A stretch of DNA of 64,000 nt from Streptomyces lienomycini (GTDB taxonomy: Bacteria > Actinomycetota > Actinomycetes > Streptomycetales > Streptomycetaceae): positions 2,542,001 to 2,606,000 of the forward strand of contig NZ_CP116257.1 in the NCBI RefSeq assembly GCF_027947595.1. Direction: 5' to 3'. The position numbers and the translations under genes are program-made. Every line of letters starts with the position of its first letter. Position 1 is the stretch's first letter. Of this stretch, positions 16,989 to 25,769 are shown in pieces. The notes under the pieces are model-generated. The model saw only the letters and a list, made by a program, of their open reading frames with translations, was not told where the DNA came from and made no database searches.

Positions 16989-18037
16989 CCGACCACCTGC
17001 CCGGCCCCGGCGGGCAGGCGCGCGCCGAGCAGGCGGCCGACGCCCAGCAGGCCGTGATCGTCATCGGCGGCACCGAGCGCCACCATCGCGTCGATGGCGT
17101 CCGCGTCCAGACCGAAACAGCCGAGCCGGGTCAACTCGGCCACCAGCAGCCTGCGGTAGGGCTCACCGACGGCCAGCGCGAAGCCGCCCATCAAGAGGTA
17201 GCGGCAGATGCCGATCGAAGTGAAGACGGACCCGATCGCCTGGGCGAGGGGAGTGACGGTGGTGCGCAGGACGGCAGTCGCGAAGGCGTCGCCCGCCCGA
17301 ACCGCCGAGGCGATGGCACGGTTGTCGATCGCCTCGGGACGGCCGTGGGCGAGAGCCGACAGCCGGGAGGCGGCGAACGCCCCCCGGTCGGTCACCGCGG
17401 CCCGTCGCGCGGCGGCGAGCACACCGCGGCCGGAGGCGATCGCCCCCAGGTGGCCGCGGCCCCCGCAGTCGCACGGCAGGGCGTCAGGGGAGGCGTCGTA
17501 GGTCCAGTGCCCCAACTCCCCGCCGTGGCCGCCCGGGTCCAGCAGGACCTCGCCGTTGCGGAAGACCTTGTTCCCGATGCCGGAGCTGACCGTGATGAGG
17601 CAGAAGGGCCGGCTCTCGGTGGCGGCGTAGCGCCAGGTGGCAGCCGTCAGATCATTGACGACGACGACCGGGGCGCCGACGCGCGCCGTGAGCAGGGCAC
17701 CGAGGGGCAGTGGCTCGCTCCGTCCGCCCCAGACCGTGGGGGCGGCCAGAACGAGGCCGTCGGCGGTGACCGGCCCGGCGAAGGCCACGCCGACGGTGCG
17801 CGGTGCGCAACGGCCGCCGTCCCGCGCGGTTCGGGCACCGATCTCTCGGGCCAACTGTTCGACGACGCGTTCCTGCAGCACGGGCACGGGAGCGTTCGGG
17901 TCGCGGGCCATGCCATCGACGGGCGTGCGGCGTGTACCGGACAGGGCGCCGGTCATCGGATCGTAGTCCGCGATGCGCAGGGTGGTGCCGCCCACGTCCA
18001 CCACGACGAAAGGAGCCTCGGTGTCGATGACGTTCAC
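16985..18037 (-). CDS. ROK-family sugar/cyclitol kinase (AcbM-like candidate)
   Basis: The 350-residue protein starts at a GTG overlapping the cupin stop (GTGA). Features are the phosphate-binding VVVDVGGTTLRIADYD, the catalytic Asp in VVVVNDLTAATWRYA and a ROK signature around PGGHGGELGHW. The zinc loop reads LPCDCGGRGHLGAIASG: two cysteines are kept but the usual third cysteine is histidine and the usual glutamate is glycine. In acarbose biosynthesis AcbM, a kinase of this general type, phosphorylates 2-epi-5-epi-valiolone at O7 (established). A cyclitol 7-kinase role here is inferred from its place behind the cyclase gene. Confidence 0.85.
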   Translation of the reverse strand: MNVIDTEAPFVVVDVGGTTLRIADYDPMTGALSGTRRTPVDGMARDPNAPVPVLQERVVEQLAREIGARTARDGGRCAPRTVGVAFAGPVTADGLVLAAPTVWGGRSEPLPLGALLTARVGAPVVVVNDLTAATWRYAATESRPFCLITVSSGIGNKVFRNGEVLLDPGGHGGELGHWTYDASPDALPCDCGGRGHLGAIASGRGVLAAARRAAVTDRGAFAASRLSALAHGRPEAIDNRAIASAVRAGDAFATAVLRTTVTPLAQAIGSVFTSIGICRYLLMGGFALAVGEPYRRLLVAELTRLGCFGLDADAIDAMVALGAADDDHGLLGVGRLLGARLPAGAGQVVG

Positions 18038-18450
18038 GCCGTCGCCTCCCCGGACGCGGCGGGGGAGGTGCGCGGCCGCGCCGCCTCCGGCTCCTCGAAC
18101 ACGAGCAGTCGCAGATCCCCCGGGCCGTCGTTGACGAGGCCGTGCTCGCCGAACGGGCGATTGGCGATCACATCGCCCGCGCCGACCCGGAAGTGCTCGC
18201 CGTCCCGGAACATCAACCCGCTGCCGTCGAGTACGACATACGTCTCCCGGTCGGCGCCGTGCCGGTGCCGGCCGATCGAGGTGCCGGGCGGCAGTACGGC
18301 CAGATCGACGAACTCGGCCCCGCGCCGCCCGCTCCGACGGGCGTAGACCCGGTGCGCCAGGATGGTGCCGAGGCCACCGTGGTCGTGTTCCTTGGGCGCG
18401 AACAGTTCGCGCAGATTGCGCACCGCCCCGCCGTCCACGGCCTCAGACAT
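18034..18450 (-). CDS. Small cupin-domain protein
   Basis: The 138-residue protein starts at ATG 18450, overlapping the cyclase gene by 8 bp. The cupin metal motif is clear: PGTSIGRHRHGADRETYVVL (H-x-H-x4-E) followed by the second motif with PFGEHGLVNDG. A single beta-barrel domain is expected. It sits between the cyclase and the kinase in a coupled operon, where acarbose and validamycin clusters have an epimerase of a different fold. It could be a cyclitol epimerase/isomerase, a dehydratase or a regulator of flux. None of these can be chosen from sequence alone. Confidence 0.8.
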   Translation of the reverse strand: MSEAVDGGAVRNLRELFAPKEHDHGGLGTILAHRVYARRSGRRGAEFVDLAVLPPGTSIGRHRHGADRETYVVLDGSGLMFRDGEHFRVGAGDVIANRPFGEHGLVNDGPGDLRLLVFEEPEAARPRTSPAASGEATA

Positions 18451-19624
18451 GGTGCCCCTCCGTATCCCGCGCCAGCGCTGACAGAGCCGTGCGCAGCAAC
18501 GACTCGGGGACGTCCCCCAGCTCTTCGACAAACGTCGCCTTGCCCGGTGCCGTCGGCACGACCAGGTGCAGCTTGCGCCCGCGCCGCTCCCAGGATGCCC
18601 GCAACGCATGGTTCATCAGTTCGGGTGTGCAGGTGAGGGTGTCGAAGACCGGAAGCCCGATGCGCCGCAGCAGGCGCACGATCCGCTCGCACGTGTCCGC
18701 GTCCGCCAGCCCGAGCAGCCGTGCGATGTGTGCCGAGAGGGCCATGTCGACGGCGACCGCCTCCCCGTGCTCGAGGCGGTGGTTGCCGGCCGTCTCGATC
18801 ACCGGACTGAAGGTGTGCCCGAAGTCGACGAGGCGCGCCAGCTCGTGCTCGCGGAGATTCGGGCAGAGCTCCTCCATCATCAGGCGCATCGACGTCCGCA
18901 GCACATACTCCTCCAGCCGGCCGTCGGCGGACGACCGGCCGAGGAAGACGTCCGGGTGATCCTCAAGGGTCCGCAGCAGCTCCTCGTCCAGGATCACCGC
19001 CATCTTCACGATCTCCGCGAGTCCGCAGCGGATCTCACGCGGGGGCAGCGTGGTGAGGAACGCGGGATCATTGATGGAGGCGTGAGCCGGGTGGTAGGCA
19101 CCCAGCATGTTCTTCGTGCGCAGGGCGTTGACACCGGTCTTCACACCGACACCGACGTCCACCTGCCCCACCAGCGTCGTGTTGACCTTGACGTAGCGGA
19201 CACCGCGCGCGTACATGGACGCGGCGAAGCCGACGACGTCTGCGACTATTCCGCCGCCCACCGCCAGCATCACCCCATGACGGTCGAGTCCGGCGGCCTT
19301 GGCGGTGGCGCAGACGTCCTCCGCGGCGGCGAGCGTCTTGTGCTGCTCGCCGGTCCGCAGCGTGTGGACACTCCAGTCCCCCGGATCGACATGGGCGTTG
19401 AGATAGGCGCGCAGCCGGTCACCGTGCAGTCCCTCGATCGTGGGGCTGACGAATGCGACGACCCTGCGGCCCATGAGTGCGCGCGCGAGGAGCGGATTCT
19501 CCTGGTCGAACACCCCTGTGGTGAGGTCCACGCGGTAGGCGGTGCCCTCGGGCGCCAGCAGGTCGAAGCCGGTGGCGTCCTCGCGCACGCCCGGCTCGAC
19601 CGGGGCAAGAACCTGGCCTGACAT
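18443..19624 (-). CDS. Sugar phosphate cyclase, 2-epi-5-epi-valiolone synthase type
   Basis: The 393-residue protein starts at ATG 19624 with AAGGAG. It is a dehydroquinate-synthase-fold enzyme: NAD site AVGGGIVADVVGFAAS (121-136), KTGVN (162-166), KNMLGAYHP (171-179), and metal ligands around GLAEIVK (201-207), DFGHTFSP (267-274) and HGEAV (286-290). The stretch EELCPNLREHELARLVDFGH is the pattern of AcbC and ValA and differs from true dehydroquinate synthases. These enzymes cyclise sedoheptulose 7-phosphate to 2-epi-5-epi-valiolone, the C7N cyclitol precursor of acarbose and validamycin. It is the committed gene of the operon. EEVS is favoured over other cyclase subtypes, but residue-level comparison was by eye. 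Confidence 0.9.
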   Translation of the reverse strand: MSGQVLAPVEPGVREDATGFDLLAPEGTAYRVDLTTGVFDQENPLLARALMGRRVVAFVSPTIEGLHGDRLRAYLNAHVDPGDWSVHTLRTGEQHKTLAAAEDVCATAKAAGLDRHGVMLAVGGGIVADVVGFAASMYARGVRYVKVNTTLVGQVDVGVGVKTGVNALRTKNMLGAYHPAHASINDPAFLTTLPPREIRCGLAEIVKMAVILDEELLRTLEDHPDVFLGRSSADGRLEEYVLRTSMRLMMEELCPNLREHELARLVDFGHTFSPVIETAGNHRLEHGEAVAVDMALSAHIARLLGLADADTCERIVRLLRRIGLPVFDTLTCTPELMNHALRASWERRGRKLHLVVPTAPGKATFVEELGDVPESLLRTALSALARDTEGHHV

Positions 19625-19636
19625 CTCTCTCCTTGC

Positions 19637-21718
19637 TCAGTGGACTCGTGAACGGTGGGAAGGCGTGAACAACTCGGTGACTCTCCGGAGCAGCGGGTGG
19701 TCCGGCAGATCCTCCAGCGGGACCGGGCACCCGGTGGCGTCGGCCACGGGAAGCCTCCAGTTGGGGTGCACCGCGGCCGACGTCCCCGGCAGGTTCTGCG
19801 GCATCAGGTCCCCTGTTGCGTCCGGCAGCCACACACCGAGGAGCCGCGCCGGGGTACGCAGCAGAAAGGCGTGCAGTGCGACGAGGGCGGCATCCCGGTC
19901 CTCGGAATCGGCGCCGTCCGGCAGCAGGCCGAGCCGGGTCAGCTCCGCGAGCCAGCCATCGCGTTCGGCGGCGGCCTCGGCCTTCTCCTCCGTCTCGGGG
20001 CGGGTCAGCAGGCCGAGCCCGGCGCGCAGTTCCACATGCTCGCCGCTCAGCCACGCGGAGGTGGTCGGCAGATCGTGGGTGGTGAGTGTGGCCAGGCACT
20101 CCTGACGCCACTGGTCGGGCGGAAGCGGTCCATGCCGGCCCTCCGACCCGCCGACGTACTCGAAGCGCTGCACGGAGGTGCCCAGCACGCCGAGGTCCGC
20201 CAGGTGCTCCCGGACGCCGGCCTCCACCGTGCCGAGGTCCTCCCCGATGACGGCGGCGCCGGCCCGGTTGGCCTCCAGCATCAGTGTGGCGAGCAGTGCG
20301 TCGGAGTCGTAGCGGACATAGGTGCCAGCGTCCGGCGCGCAGCCGTCGGGGATCCACCACAGCCGGAACAGGCCCATGACGTGGTCGACACGGAGCGCGC
20401 CGGCGTGCCGGAGCCCGGCGCGCAGCAGACCCGCCAGCGGGCGGTAGGCCGCGGCCGCCAGCGCGTCAGGCCGCCAGGGGGGTTGTCCCCAGTTCTGGCC
20501 GTGCGGGTTGAAGTCGTCCGGTGGCGCGCCCACGCTCATGCCGGCGGCGAGAAAGCGTTGGTACGCCCAGGCGTCCGCGCCGTGGGGCGAGACGCCGACA
20601 GCGAGATCGTGCACGAGCCCGATCGGCATGCCCGCGGTGCGGGCCTGGTGCTGGGCGTCGGCGAGCTGCTCGTCGGTGAGCCAGGCGAGCCACTGGTGGA
20701 AGCCGATGTCGTCGGCGAGTTCGGTGCGGGCTCGGGCGACTGCTGCCGAGCGTGGATCGCGCAGGTCGGCAGGCCACGTGTGCCAGTCGCCGGCGTGTAC
20801 CTCCGCGAGGGCGCACCAGGTGGCGAAGTCGGTGAGTTCATCACCTTCGCGCTGGACGAAAGAGGCGAAGGAAGCGGCGCGGCCGGGACTGAGCGGCGCC
20901 GCCCCGTGGATGCCGCGCAGGGCACGCAGCTTGAGGGCGCGTACAGTCTCCCGGTCGATCAGGGACTGTCCCCGCAGCACCCTGTCGTTGAGGGCGCGCG
21001 CCTGTGCCACGCAGGCGTCGACGTCGCGACGCTCGGCCGGGTCCAGATACGCGTACTCGGGTATCGCCTCCACCCGCAGGTGCAGGGGATCGGGGAAGCG
21101 GCGTGAGCTGGGCCGGTAGGGCGACGGGTCGGTCAGCGGTCCCGGCTCGGCGGCGTGCAGGGGACCCAACTGGAGGAATCCGGCACCCAGCGCGCGCCCC
21201 GACCATGCGGCGAGGTCCGCCAGGTCTCCCAGGTCGCCCATGCCCCAGGAGCGTCGCGACAGCACGGAGTACAGCTGGACGAGGAAGCCCCAGTGTCGGC
21301 CCTCGGGGACCGCGAGCCGTGCCGGGGCCACCAGCAGGGCGCAGTCGCCGACACCGGTCGGGCCCTGGACGTGCAGGGTGTGCAGTCCGGCGGGCAGCGG
21401 ATCGTCGAGTGCGGCCCTTCCCGCACCGTTCTCCAGTTCCACGTGGCCCTCGGTGTCACGCGGCAGGCCGAGCGCCTCCAGCCGTACGGTCTCGGGCTGC
21501 CGGAGTACGACGCACGGGGGCAAAAGGCGGGTACGGGAGCGAAATTCGTGCCGGGCCAGGGCGTCCCGCGCCGCCGCGGGGGTGGCGGCGTCCACCCCGC
21601 ACGCGGCGAGAACGGCGACCAGGGTGTCGGGCGCGACGTCGACGCGGACACCGCGGTCGGTGGTGTAGGAGGTCGCCACGCCGTGGGCGCGGGCAAGGCG
21701 GACAAGGGCGTCGGCCAT
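19637..21718 (-). CDS. malQ: 4-alpha-glucanotransferase (amylomaltase, GH77)
   Basis: Start is at ATG 21718, ten bases after AAAGGG; an ATG at 21745 overlapping the upstream stop is an alternative. The 693 residues match actinobacterial MalQ in length. GH77 catalytic regions are present: ALRVDHVMGLFRLWW (nucleophile Asp), AVIGEDLGTVEAG (acid/base Glu) and LTTHDLPTTSAW (His-Asp). The enzyme transfers maltosyl and longer glucans in the cytosol. In acarbose clusters the homologue AcbQ lies in the operon and may shape the malto-oligosaccharide acceptor, so here it may set the length of the glucose chain on the product (inference). Confidence 0.9.
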   Translation of the reverse strand: MADALVRLARAHGVATSYTTDRGVRVDVAPDTLVAVLAACGVDAATPAAARDALARHEFRSRTRLLPPCVVLRQPETVRLEALGLPRDTEGHVELENGAGRAALDDPLPAGLHTLHVQGPTGVGDCALLVAPARLAVPEGRHWGFLVQLYSVLSRRSWGMGDLGDLADLAAWSGRALGAGFLQLGPLHAAEPGPLTDPSPYRPSSRRFPDPLHLRVEAIPEYAYLDPAERRDVDACVAQARALNDRVLRGQSLIDRETVRALKLRALRGIHGAAPLSPGRAASFASFVQREGDELTDFATWCALAEVHAGDWHTWPADLRDPRSAAVARARTELADDIGFHQWLAWLTDEQLADAQHQARTAGMPIGLVHDLAVGVSPHGADAWAYQRFLAAGMSVGAPPDDFNPHGQNWGQPPWRPDALAAAAYRPLAGLLRAGLRHAGALRVDHVMGLFRLWWIPDGCAPDAGTYVRYDSDALLATLMLEANRAGAAVIGEDLGTVEAGVREHLADLGVLGTSVQRFEYVGGSEGRHGPLPPDQWRQECLATLTTHDLPTTSAWLSGEHVELRAGLGLLTRPETEEKAEAAAERDGWLAELTRLGLLPDGADSEDRDAALVALHAFLLRTPARLLGVWLPDATGDLMPQNLPGTSAAVHPNWRLPVADATGCPVPLEDLPDHPLLRRVTELFTPSHRSRVH

Positions 21719-21741
21719 GGTCAAGTGCCCTTTCTGGGCGG

Positions 21742-24700
21742 TCATGCGTGACGTTCGGAGGGGGTGCGGCGGTTCTGCGCCCCGGGGGTGAAGAGCCGCT
21801 CCAGGACCACCGCAACCCCGTCCTCTTCGTTGGGCGGTGCGATCTCGTCGGCGGCGGTGAGCAGGGCCGGGTGGGCGTTGGCCACGGCGACGCCGTGCGC
21901 CGCCCAGGTGAGCAGGGGGACGTCGTTGGGCATGTCGCCGAAGGCGATGGTGTCGCTCGCGGCGCAGCCCAGCAGCCGGGCGGCGCGTTCGACCCCGGCG
22001 GCCTTGGTCGTACCCGGCGGCAGGACCTCCACCATGCCCTTCACGGAGTGGACGACCGTCACCTCGTCGCCGAACAGACTCTGGGTGAGCGCGGCCAGCC
22101 GGTCCTCGTCGACCTCGGGATGGTGCAGGATCAGCTTGTCGACGGGACTGTCCCACAACAGATCCCGGTCGGTGGTCACGTCCCAGCCGTGGCGCACACG
22201 TTGCCCGAAGCCTTCGGTCACCTTGAACCGGCTGTCCGGCGGCGCCGTGACGACGCCCAGCTCGACGGGACCGAGCCTCTCCTCCACGCCCGCCACGACG
22301 CGGCGTGCGAGCGTACGGCCGAGAGAGGCCGAGGACAGCAGCCGTCGCGAGCCGGCGTCGTACAGCTGGGCGCCCTGTCCGCAGACGGCCAGACCGCGGT
22401 ATCCGAGGGCGTCGAGGATGTGCGCGCAGGCCGAGGCCGGGCGTCCGGTGGCCACGAGGTGGTGCGCTCCCGCGTCGGTCACCGCCGCGAGGGCGGCACG
22501 GGTTCGTGGAGAGACGGTCAGGTCGTCACGCAACAGGGTCCCGTCTAGATCGGTTGCGACCAGCCGGAACGGTGGCCGGCGCAGCGGCAGGGTGTCCCAG
22601 CGGACGTGACCGGAGGCCAGCGTGAGCATGACGGACAGGTCGCGCCCCGCCGGAGCGGCGTCGAGTACGGCCCGGAAGGAACCGGGCCGACCGCCCTGCG
22701 GAGACAGGGCGTGGAACACGGCGCCGGTGCCGGGGGGCACCGGCTCGTCGGACGCGAGGGCCTCCGCGGCGGTCTCGCCCGCGGCCGGCCGGGAGCCGCC
22801 CGAGACGGCGTCCGGTCCGGTGCGAGCGCCCCTCCGACCTTCCAGCACGGCCTCCACCCGAGCCACGTGCTCGTGCCGGTACGTCACCTCCCACCGGCCG
22901 TTCGCCGTACGTCGAACGGTGCCCCGGCCGTGAACCCGGGCGGTCAGGTCGGAGCGTCCGGCCACCACGGCGTTGTGCAGCGCGGTGGTGAACTCGGCCT
23001 CCCGCCACGCGGCCTCGAAGAGCCGTTCACACGCCTGCGCGTCCACCGCCCCGCCCGCGCGCTCCCACGCGCCGAGGTCCCCGCGGGTGAGCGCCGCCTC
23101 CCGGATCTCCTCGGGGTGCTGGTCCCAGGCGCTCGCGGGCAGGTCGTCGAACCAGCCGTACGCGATCGCCTCGCGCACGGGGAACGGCCGGACCCGGCCA
23201 TGGAGAAGCCCCTCGAAGGCGTCCAGCCGGGTGCGCGCGGCGCGTTCCCAGGTGAACCTCCGGGCCAGGGCGCGCGAGTTGGCGGACAGTCGGGCATAGG
23301 TGGGGTCGGAACCGTCGACGTGCGCGGCGAAGACACCGACCGCCGTGCGGATCCGCGCGGCCAGGCCGCGGGCGAGCGCCGGGTCGTCGTCGTGGAACGA
23401 GCCGGGCACCGAGAAGCCCGTCGCCTCGGGATGTCCGCTCGGCAGAGCGTGCCGGAAGTGCCGGGTGACGTGCTGGTCGGTGGCGATCGGCACGGCCCCG
23501 CAGGCCATCGCCTCGGCCTGCGCGATGAGGAAGCCGTCCAATTCGAACTTGGACGGGTAGACGCAGAAGTCGGCGCACGCCGCCTCCTCGAAGAGGGTGT
23601 CCTCGTCCGCGAGATCCCACGCGAGCCGGAGCCGGTCGGGGTGGCGGTCGGCCACGGACTGGAAGTACGCGTTCGCCGCGGCGCCGTCTCCCGTGGAGCA
23701 GCGGAGCAGGAACCCGGCCTCCACTCCGTCGTCCAGCAGTTCCTCGATAGCCCGCATCAGTTCCAACTGGCCCTTGTGGTGCACCGCGTAGCGCGCCGCG
23801 TGGTAAAAGACCGGAAGTGCCGGATCGATACCCAGACGGCGCAGCACCTGGTGCCGGTCGACCGAGGCCGTGTCGCGCGCCAGCCAGGAGTCCGTGACGG
23901 CGCAGCCACCGGTGATGACGCGGTCGGCGCGCTGCCGCAGCGTCCGGGCCACCGGCAGCGTCTCGAAGAGCGCCTGCACGGGCGTGTCCCGGAATGTGCT
24001 GTAGTACGCGCGCTGTCCCGGCGACACGAAGTCGACCAGATCAGCGTGGGCGGCTATCAACGGGAACAGGCCGACGTGGTCGGGGCCGTACTCGACGTGC
24101 ATCCGGGTCCCGGCCAGGGCGCGCGAGAGTACCGCCCGCGTCGAGCGCTCCTCGGGCGGCGGGCCGTCCAGCGCGTCCAGGTCCACGTCGGCCACGCCGA
24201 ACAGCTTCAGCATCCGCGTCACCTGGGGCCGGTACACCTTCTGCCCGATCGGGGCATTCGCGGCGACGGTGCTGACCGTGTGGAGGAATGGATCGGGGGC
24301 GAGAACCGGGGGCAAGAGGTAGTGATAGGCGGGTTCGAAGGCGTGCACCACGGCGGGTTCGTCCTCCGACCGCAGGTACTCCTGGACGAACCGCAGTCCC
24401 TCGGCCTGGAACACCAGCGGCTTGAAGTGGGAGAGGTCCCTGCCCTCGACGCCCGGTGGCGGATACAGCCGGTCGGGCAGCAGGTCGAGATACGCATTGG
24501 ACAGGAAGTACACGTCCACGCCGTCCAGACGCAGCCGGTGCACCGTGGTCGTCACGTCCACGTCCAGGTCGGCCGGCCATGAGGCCCAGACCTCGGGATC
24601 CAGCGCCAGAGGCACCGTGCGGGTGCGGGTGAGGTGCGGCAGGTCCTCGATGCCGTGGGCGGCCCGCAGCCGGTCCACGTGCCCGTGTCCCGGCGTGACC

Positions 24701-24825
24701 AGCGAGACGCGGTGGCCTTGCGCGGCGTAACGGCGGGAGAGCTGCCACACCAGTGGAGACAGTCCGCCGCGCATCAGGCGTGGGTCGAAGCCGCCGCATT
24801 CGAAGGAGAAGGTGATGATGTGCAC
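21742..24825 (-). CDS. Glycosyltransferase fused to a Cof-type HAD phosphatase
   Basis: The GTG start (24823-24825) gives MHIITFSFECGGFD, matching the start of the second glycosyltransferase, and lies 17 bp after the PfkB stop with GGGA upstream; the frame yields 1027 residues. Residues 1 to about 600 are a GT-B glycogen-synthase-like enzyme ([57 protein letters not shown]). About residue 755 on is an HAD phosphatase with DLDGTLLRDD, ATGRPAS and GDMPNDVPLL. The glycosyltransferase half is clearly paralogous to the gene at 26880-28967. In acarbose biosynthesis the glycosyltransferase and the phosphatase (AcbJ type) are, to my knowledge, separate proteins. The fusion could couple removal of a phosphate from the cyclitol with transfer. 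Confidence 0.85.
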   Translation of the reverse strand: MHIITFSFECGGFDPRLMRGGLSPLVWQLSRRYAAQGHRVSLVTPGHGHVDRLRAAHGIEDLPHLTRTRTVPLALDPEVWASWPADLDVDVTTTVHRLRLDGVDVYFLSNAYLDLLPDRLYPPPGVEGRDLSHFKPLVFQAEGLRFVQEYLRSEDEPAVVHAFEPAYHYLLPPVLAPDPFLHTVSTVAANAPIGQKVYRPQVTRMLKLFGVADVDLDALDGPPPEERSTRAVLSRALAGTRMHVEYGPDHVGLFPLIAAHADLVDFVSPGQRAYYSTFRDTPVQALFETLPVARTLRQRADRVITGGCAVTDSWLARDTASVDRHQVLRRLGIDPALPVFYHAARYAVHHKGQLELMRAIEELLDDGVEAGFLLRCSTGDGAAANAYFQSVADRHPDRLRLAWDLADEDTLFEEAACADFCVYPSKFELDGFLIAQAEAMACGAVPIATDQHVTRHFRHALPSGHPEATGFSVPGSFHDDDPALARGLAARIRTAVGVFAAHVDGSDPTYARLSANSRALARRFTWERAARTRLDAFEGLLHGRVRPFPVREAIAYGWFDDLPASAWDQHPEEIREAALTRGDLGAWERAGGAVDAQACERLFEAAWREAEFTTALHNAVVAGRSDLTARVHGRGTVRRTANGRWEVTYRHEHVARVEAVLEGRRGARTGPDAVSGGSRPAAGETAAEALASDEPVPPGTGAVFHALSPQGGRPGSFRAVLDAAPAGRDLSVMLTLASGHVRWDTLPLRRPPFRLVATDLDGTLLRDDLTVSPRTRAALAAVTDAGAHHLVATGRPASACAHILDALGYRGLAVCGQGAQLYDAGSRRLLSSASLGRTLARRVVAGVEERLGPVELGVVTAPPDSRFKVTEGFGQRVRHGWDVTTDRDLLWDSPVDKLILHHPEVDEDRLAALTQSLFGDEVTVVHSVKGMVEVLPPGTTKAAGVERAARLLGCAASDTIAFGDMPNDVPLLTWAAHGVAVANAHPALLTAADEIAPPNEEDGVAVVLERLFTPGAQNRRTPSERHA

Positions 24826-24842
24826 GTCGTGCGTTCCCGTCG

Positions 24843-25769
24843 TCAGCCGTCGGCCCCGGCGCGCGCACAGCCCGCCCGCAGCCCGTCCCGGTCGATGAAC
24901 TCGGTGTGCGTGCCCGCGCTCGTGCATGCGAACGCTCCGGACACCGATCCGGCGAGCACGCAGTCGGCCACCGGCCTTCCCTGCGCGAGTGCGTACAGGA
25001 ACGCGCTCACGAACGCGTCCCCGGCGCCGTTGCTGTCCACGACGGGACGCTCCGGTCTTACGGCGGGGTAGCGCCGCACGCTCGTGTCGCCGCGTTCGAG
25101 GACGTGGCAGCCGGCTGCCCCGTCGGTGGCGACGACGAGGCGCGCGCGGCCCCGGTCCAGGATGGAACGCAGTACCTCGTCGAGACGTTCGTGGACCGCC
25201 GCGGCGCTCATGAAGACGTAGTCGGAGGCGACGGCGTAGGCCAGGTGGTGCGGGTTGGCACCGTCCCAGTCGTGCAGGTCCGTGGAGCAGGGGACGCCGA
25301 GGCGGTGGATGTCGGCATACATGTCCAGCGTGACGCCCGTGATGGACAGGTGCACGTGCCGGGCCCGCTCCAGGAAGGGCAGGTAGAAGGCGCGGGGCAG
25401 CCGCAGGTCGGCCGGATGGCGGCCGTCGTAGAAGGAGAAGCGCCGCCCCTGCGCGTCGACGAGATTGACCCCGCGCGGAGTGCCGTGCGGCGAGACGACG
25501 TGACTGAAGTCGAGCCCGGACGTGGCGTACGCGGCGAGGATCTGGTGGCCTTGTGCGTCGGCGCCGAGGAAGTCGATGAACTTGGTGGTGAGCCCCAGGG
25601 CGTGCGTGCCGCGGGCGACGCCGTTGCCGGTGTGAGCCACGTAGTCACGCACCGGTGGTACGAACACGGAGTCGCCGGGCGGCACCCTGAGTTCGGGCAC
25701 CCGGACGATGGTGTCCACACCGGCCCCGCCCGCCACCAGGATGTCGTACATGCTCGAGGAAACGGTCAC
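24843..25769 (-). CDS. PfkB/ribokinase-family sugar kinase (AcbK-like candidate)
   Basis: The preferred start is the GTG at 25767-25769, which overlaps the nucleotidyltransferase stop as GTGA and gives 308 residues; an ATG six codons downstream (MYDILVAGG) is an alternative. Family motifs are [16 protein letters not shown] at the N-terminus, [16 protein letters not shown], and the catalytic [17 protein letters not shown] with the G-A-G-D anion hole. In acarbose producers AcbK, of this family, phosphorylates acarbose at O7 and thereby inactivates internalised product. By analogy this gene may give self-protection or act on a pathway intermediate. The substrate is not determinable here. Confidence 0.88.
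   Translation of the reverse strand: MTVSSSMYDILVAGGAGVDTIVRVPELRVPPGDSVFVPPVRDYVAHTGNGVARGTHALGLTTKFIDFLGADAQGHQILAAYATSGLDFSHVVSPHGTPRGVNLVDAQGRRFSFYDGRHPADLRLPRAFYLPFLERARHVHLSITGVTLDMYADIHRLGVPCSTDLHDWDGANPHHLAYAVASDYVFMSAAAVHERLDEVLRSILDRGRARLVVATDGAAGCHVLERGDTSVRRYPAVRPERPVVDSNGAGDAFVSAFLYALAQGRPVADCVLAGSVSGAFACTSAGTHTEFIDRDGLRAGCARAGADG

Noticed and set aside
18443..19624. The cyclase as an ordinary 3-dehydroquinate synthase
   Set aside because: The NLREHELARLVDFGHTFSP pattern matches AcbC/ValA-like cyclases, and the gene neighbours are cyclitol and amino-sugar genes rather than shikimate genes.
19637..22156. A longer MalQ start reaching 22156
   Set aside because: The extension would overlap the glycosyltransferase-HAD gene by about 400 bp with poor codon bias; an ATG with AAAGGG at 21718 gives the normal MalQ length.
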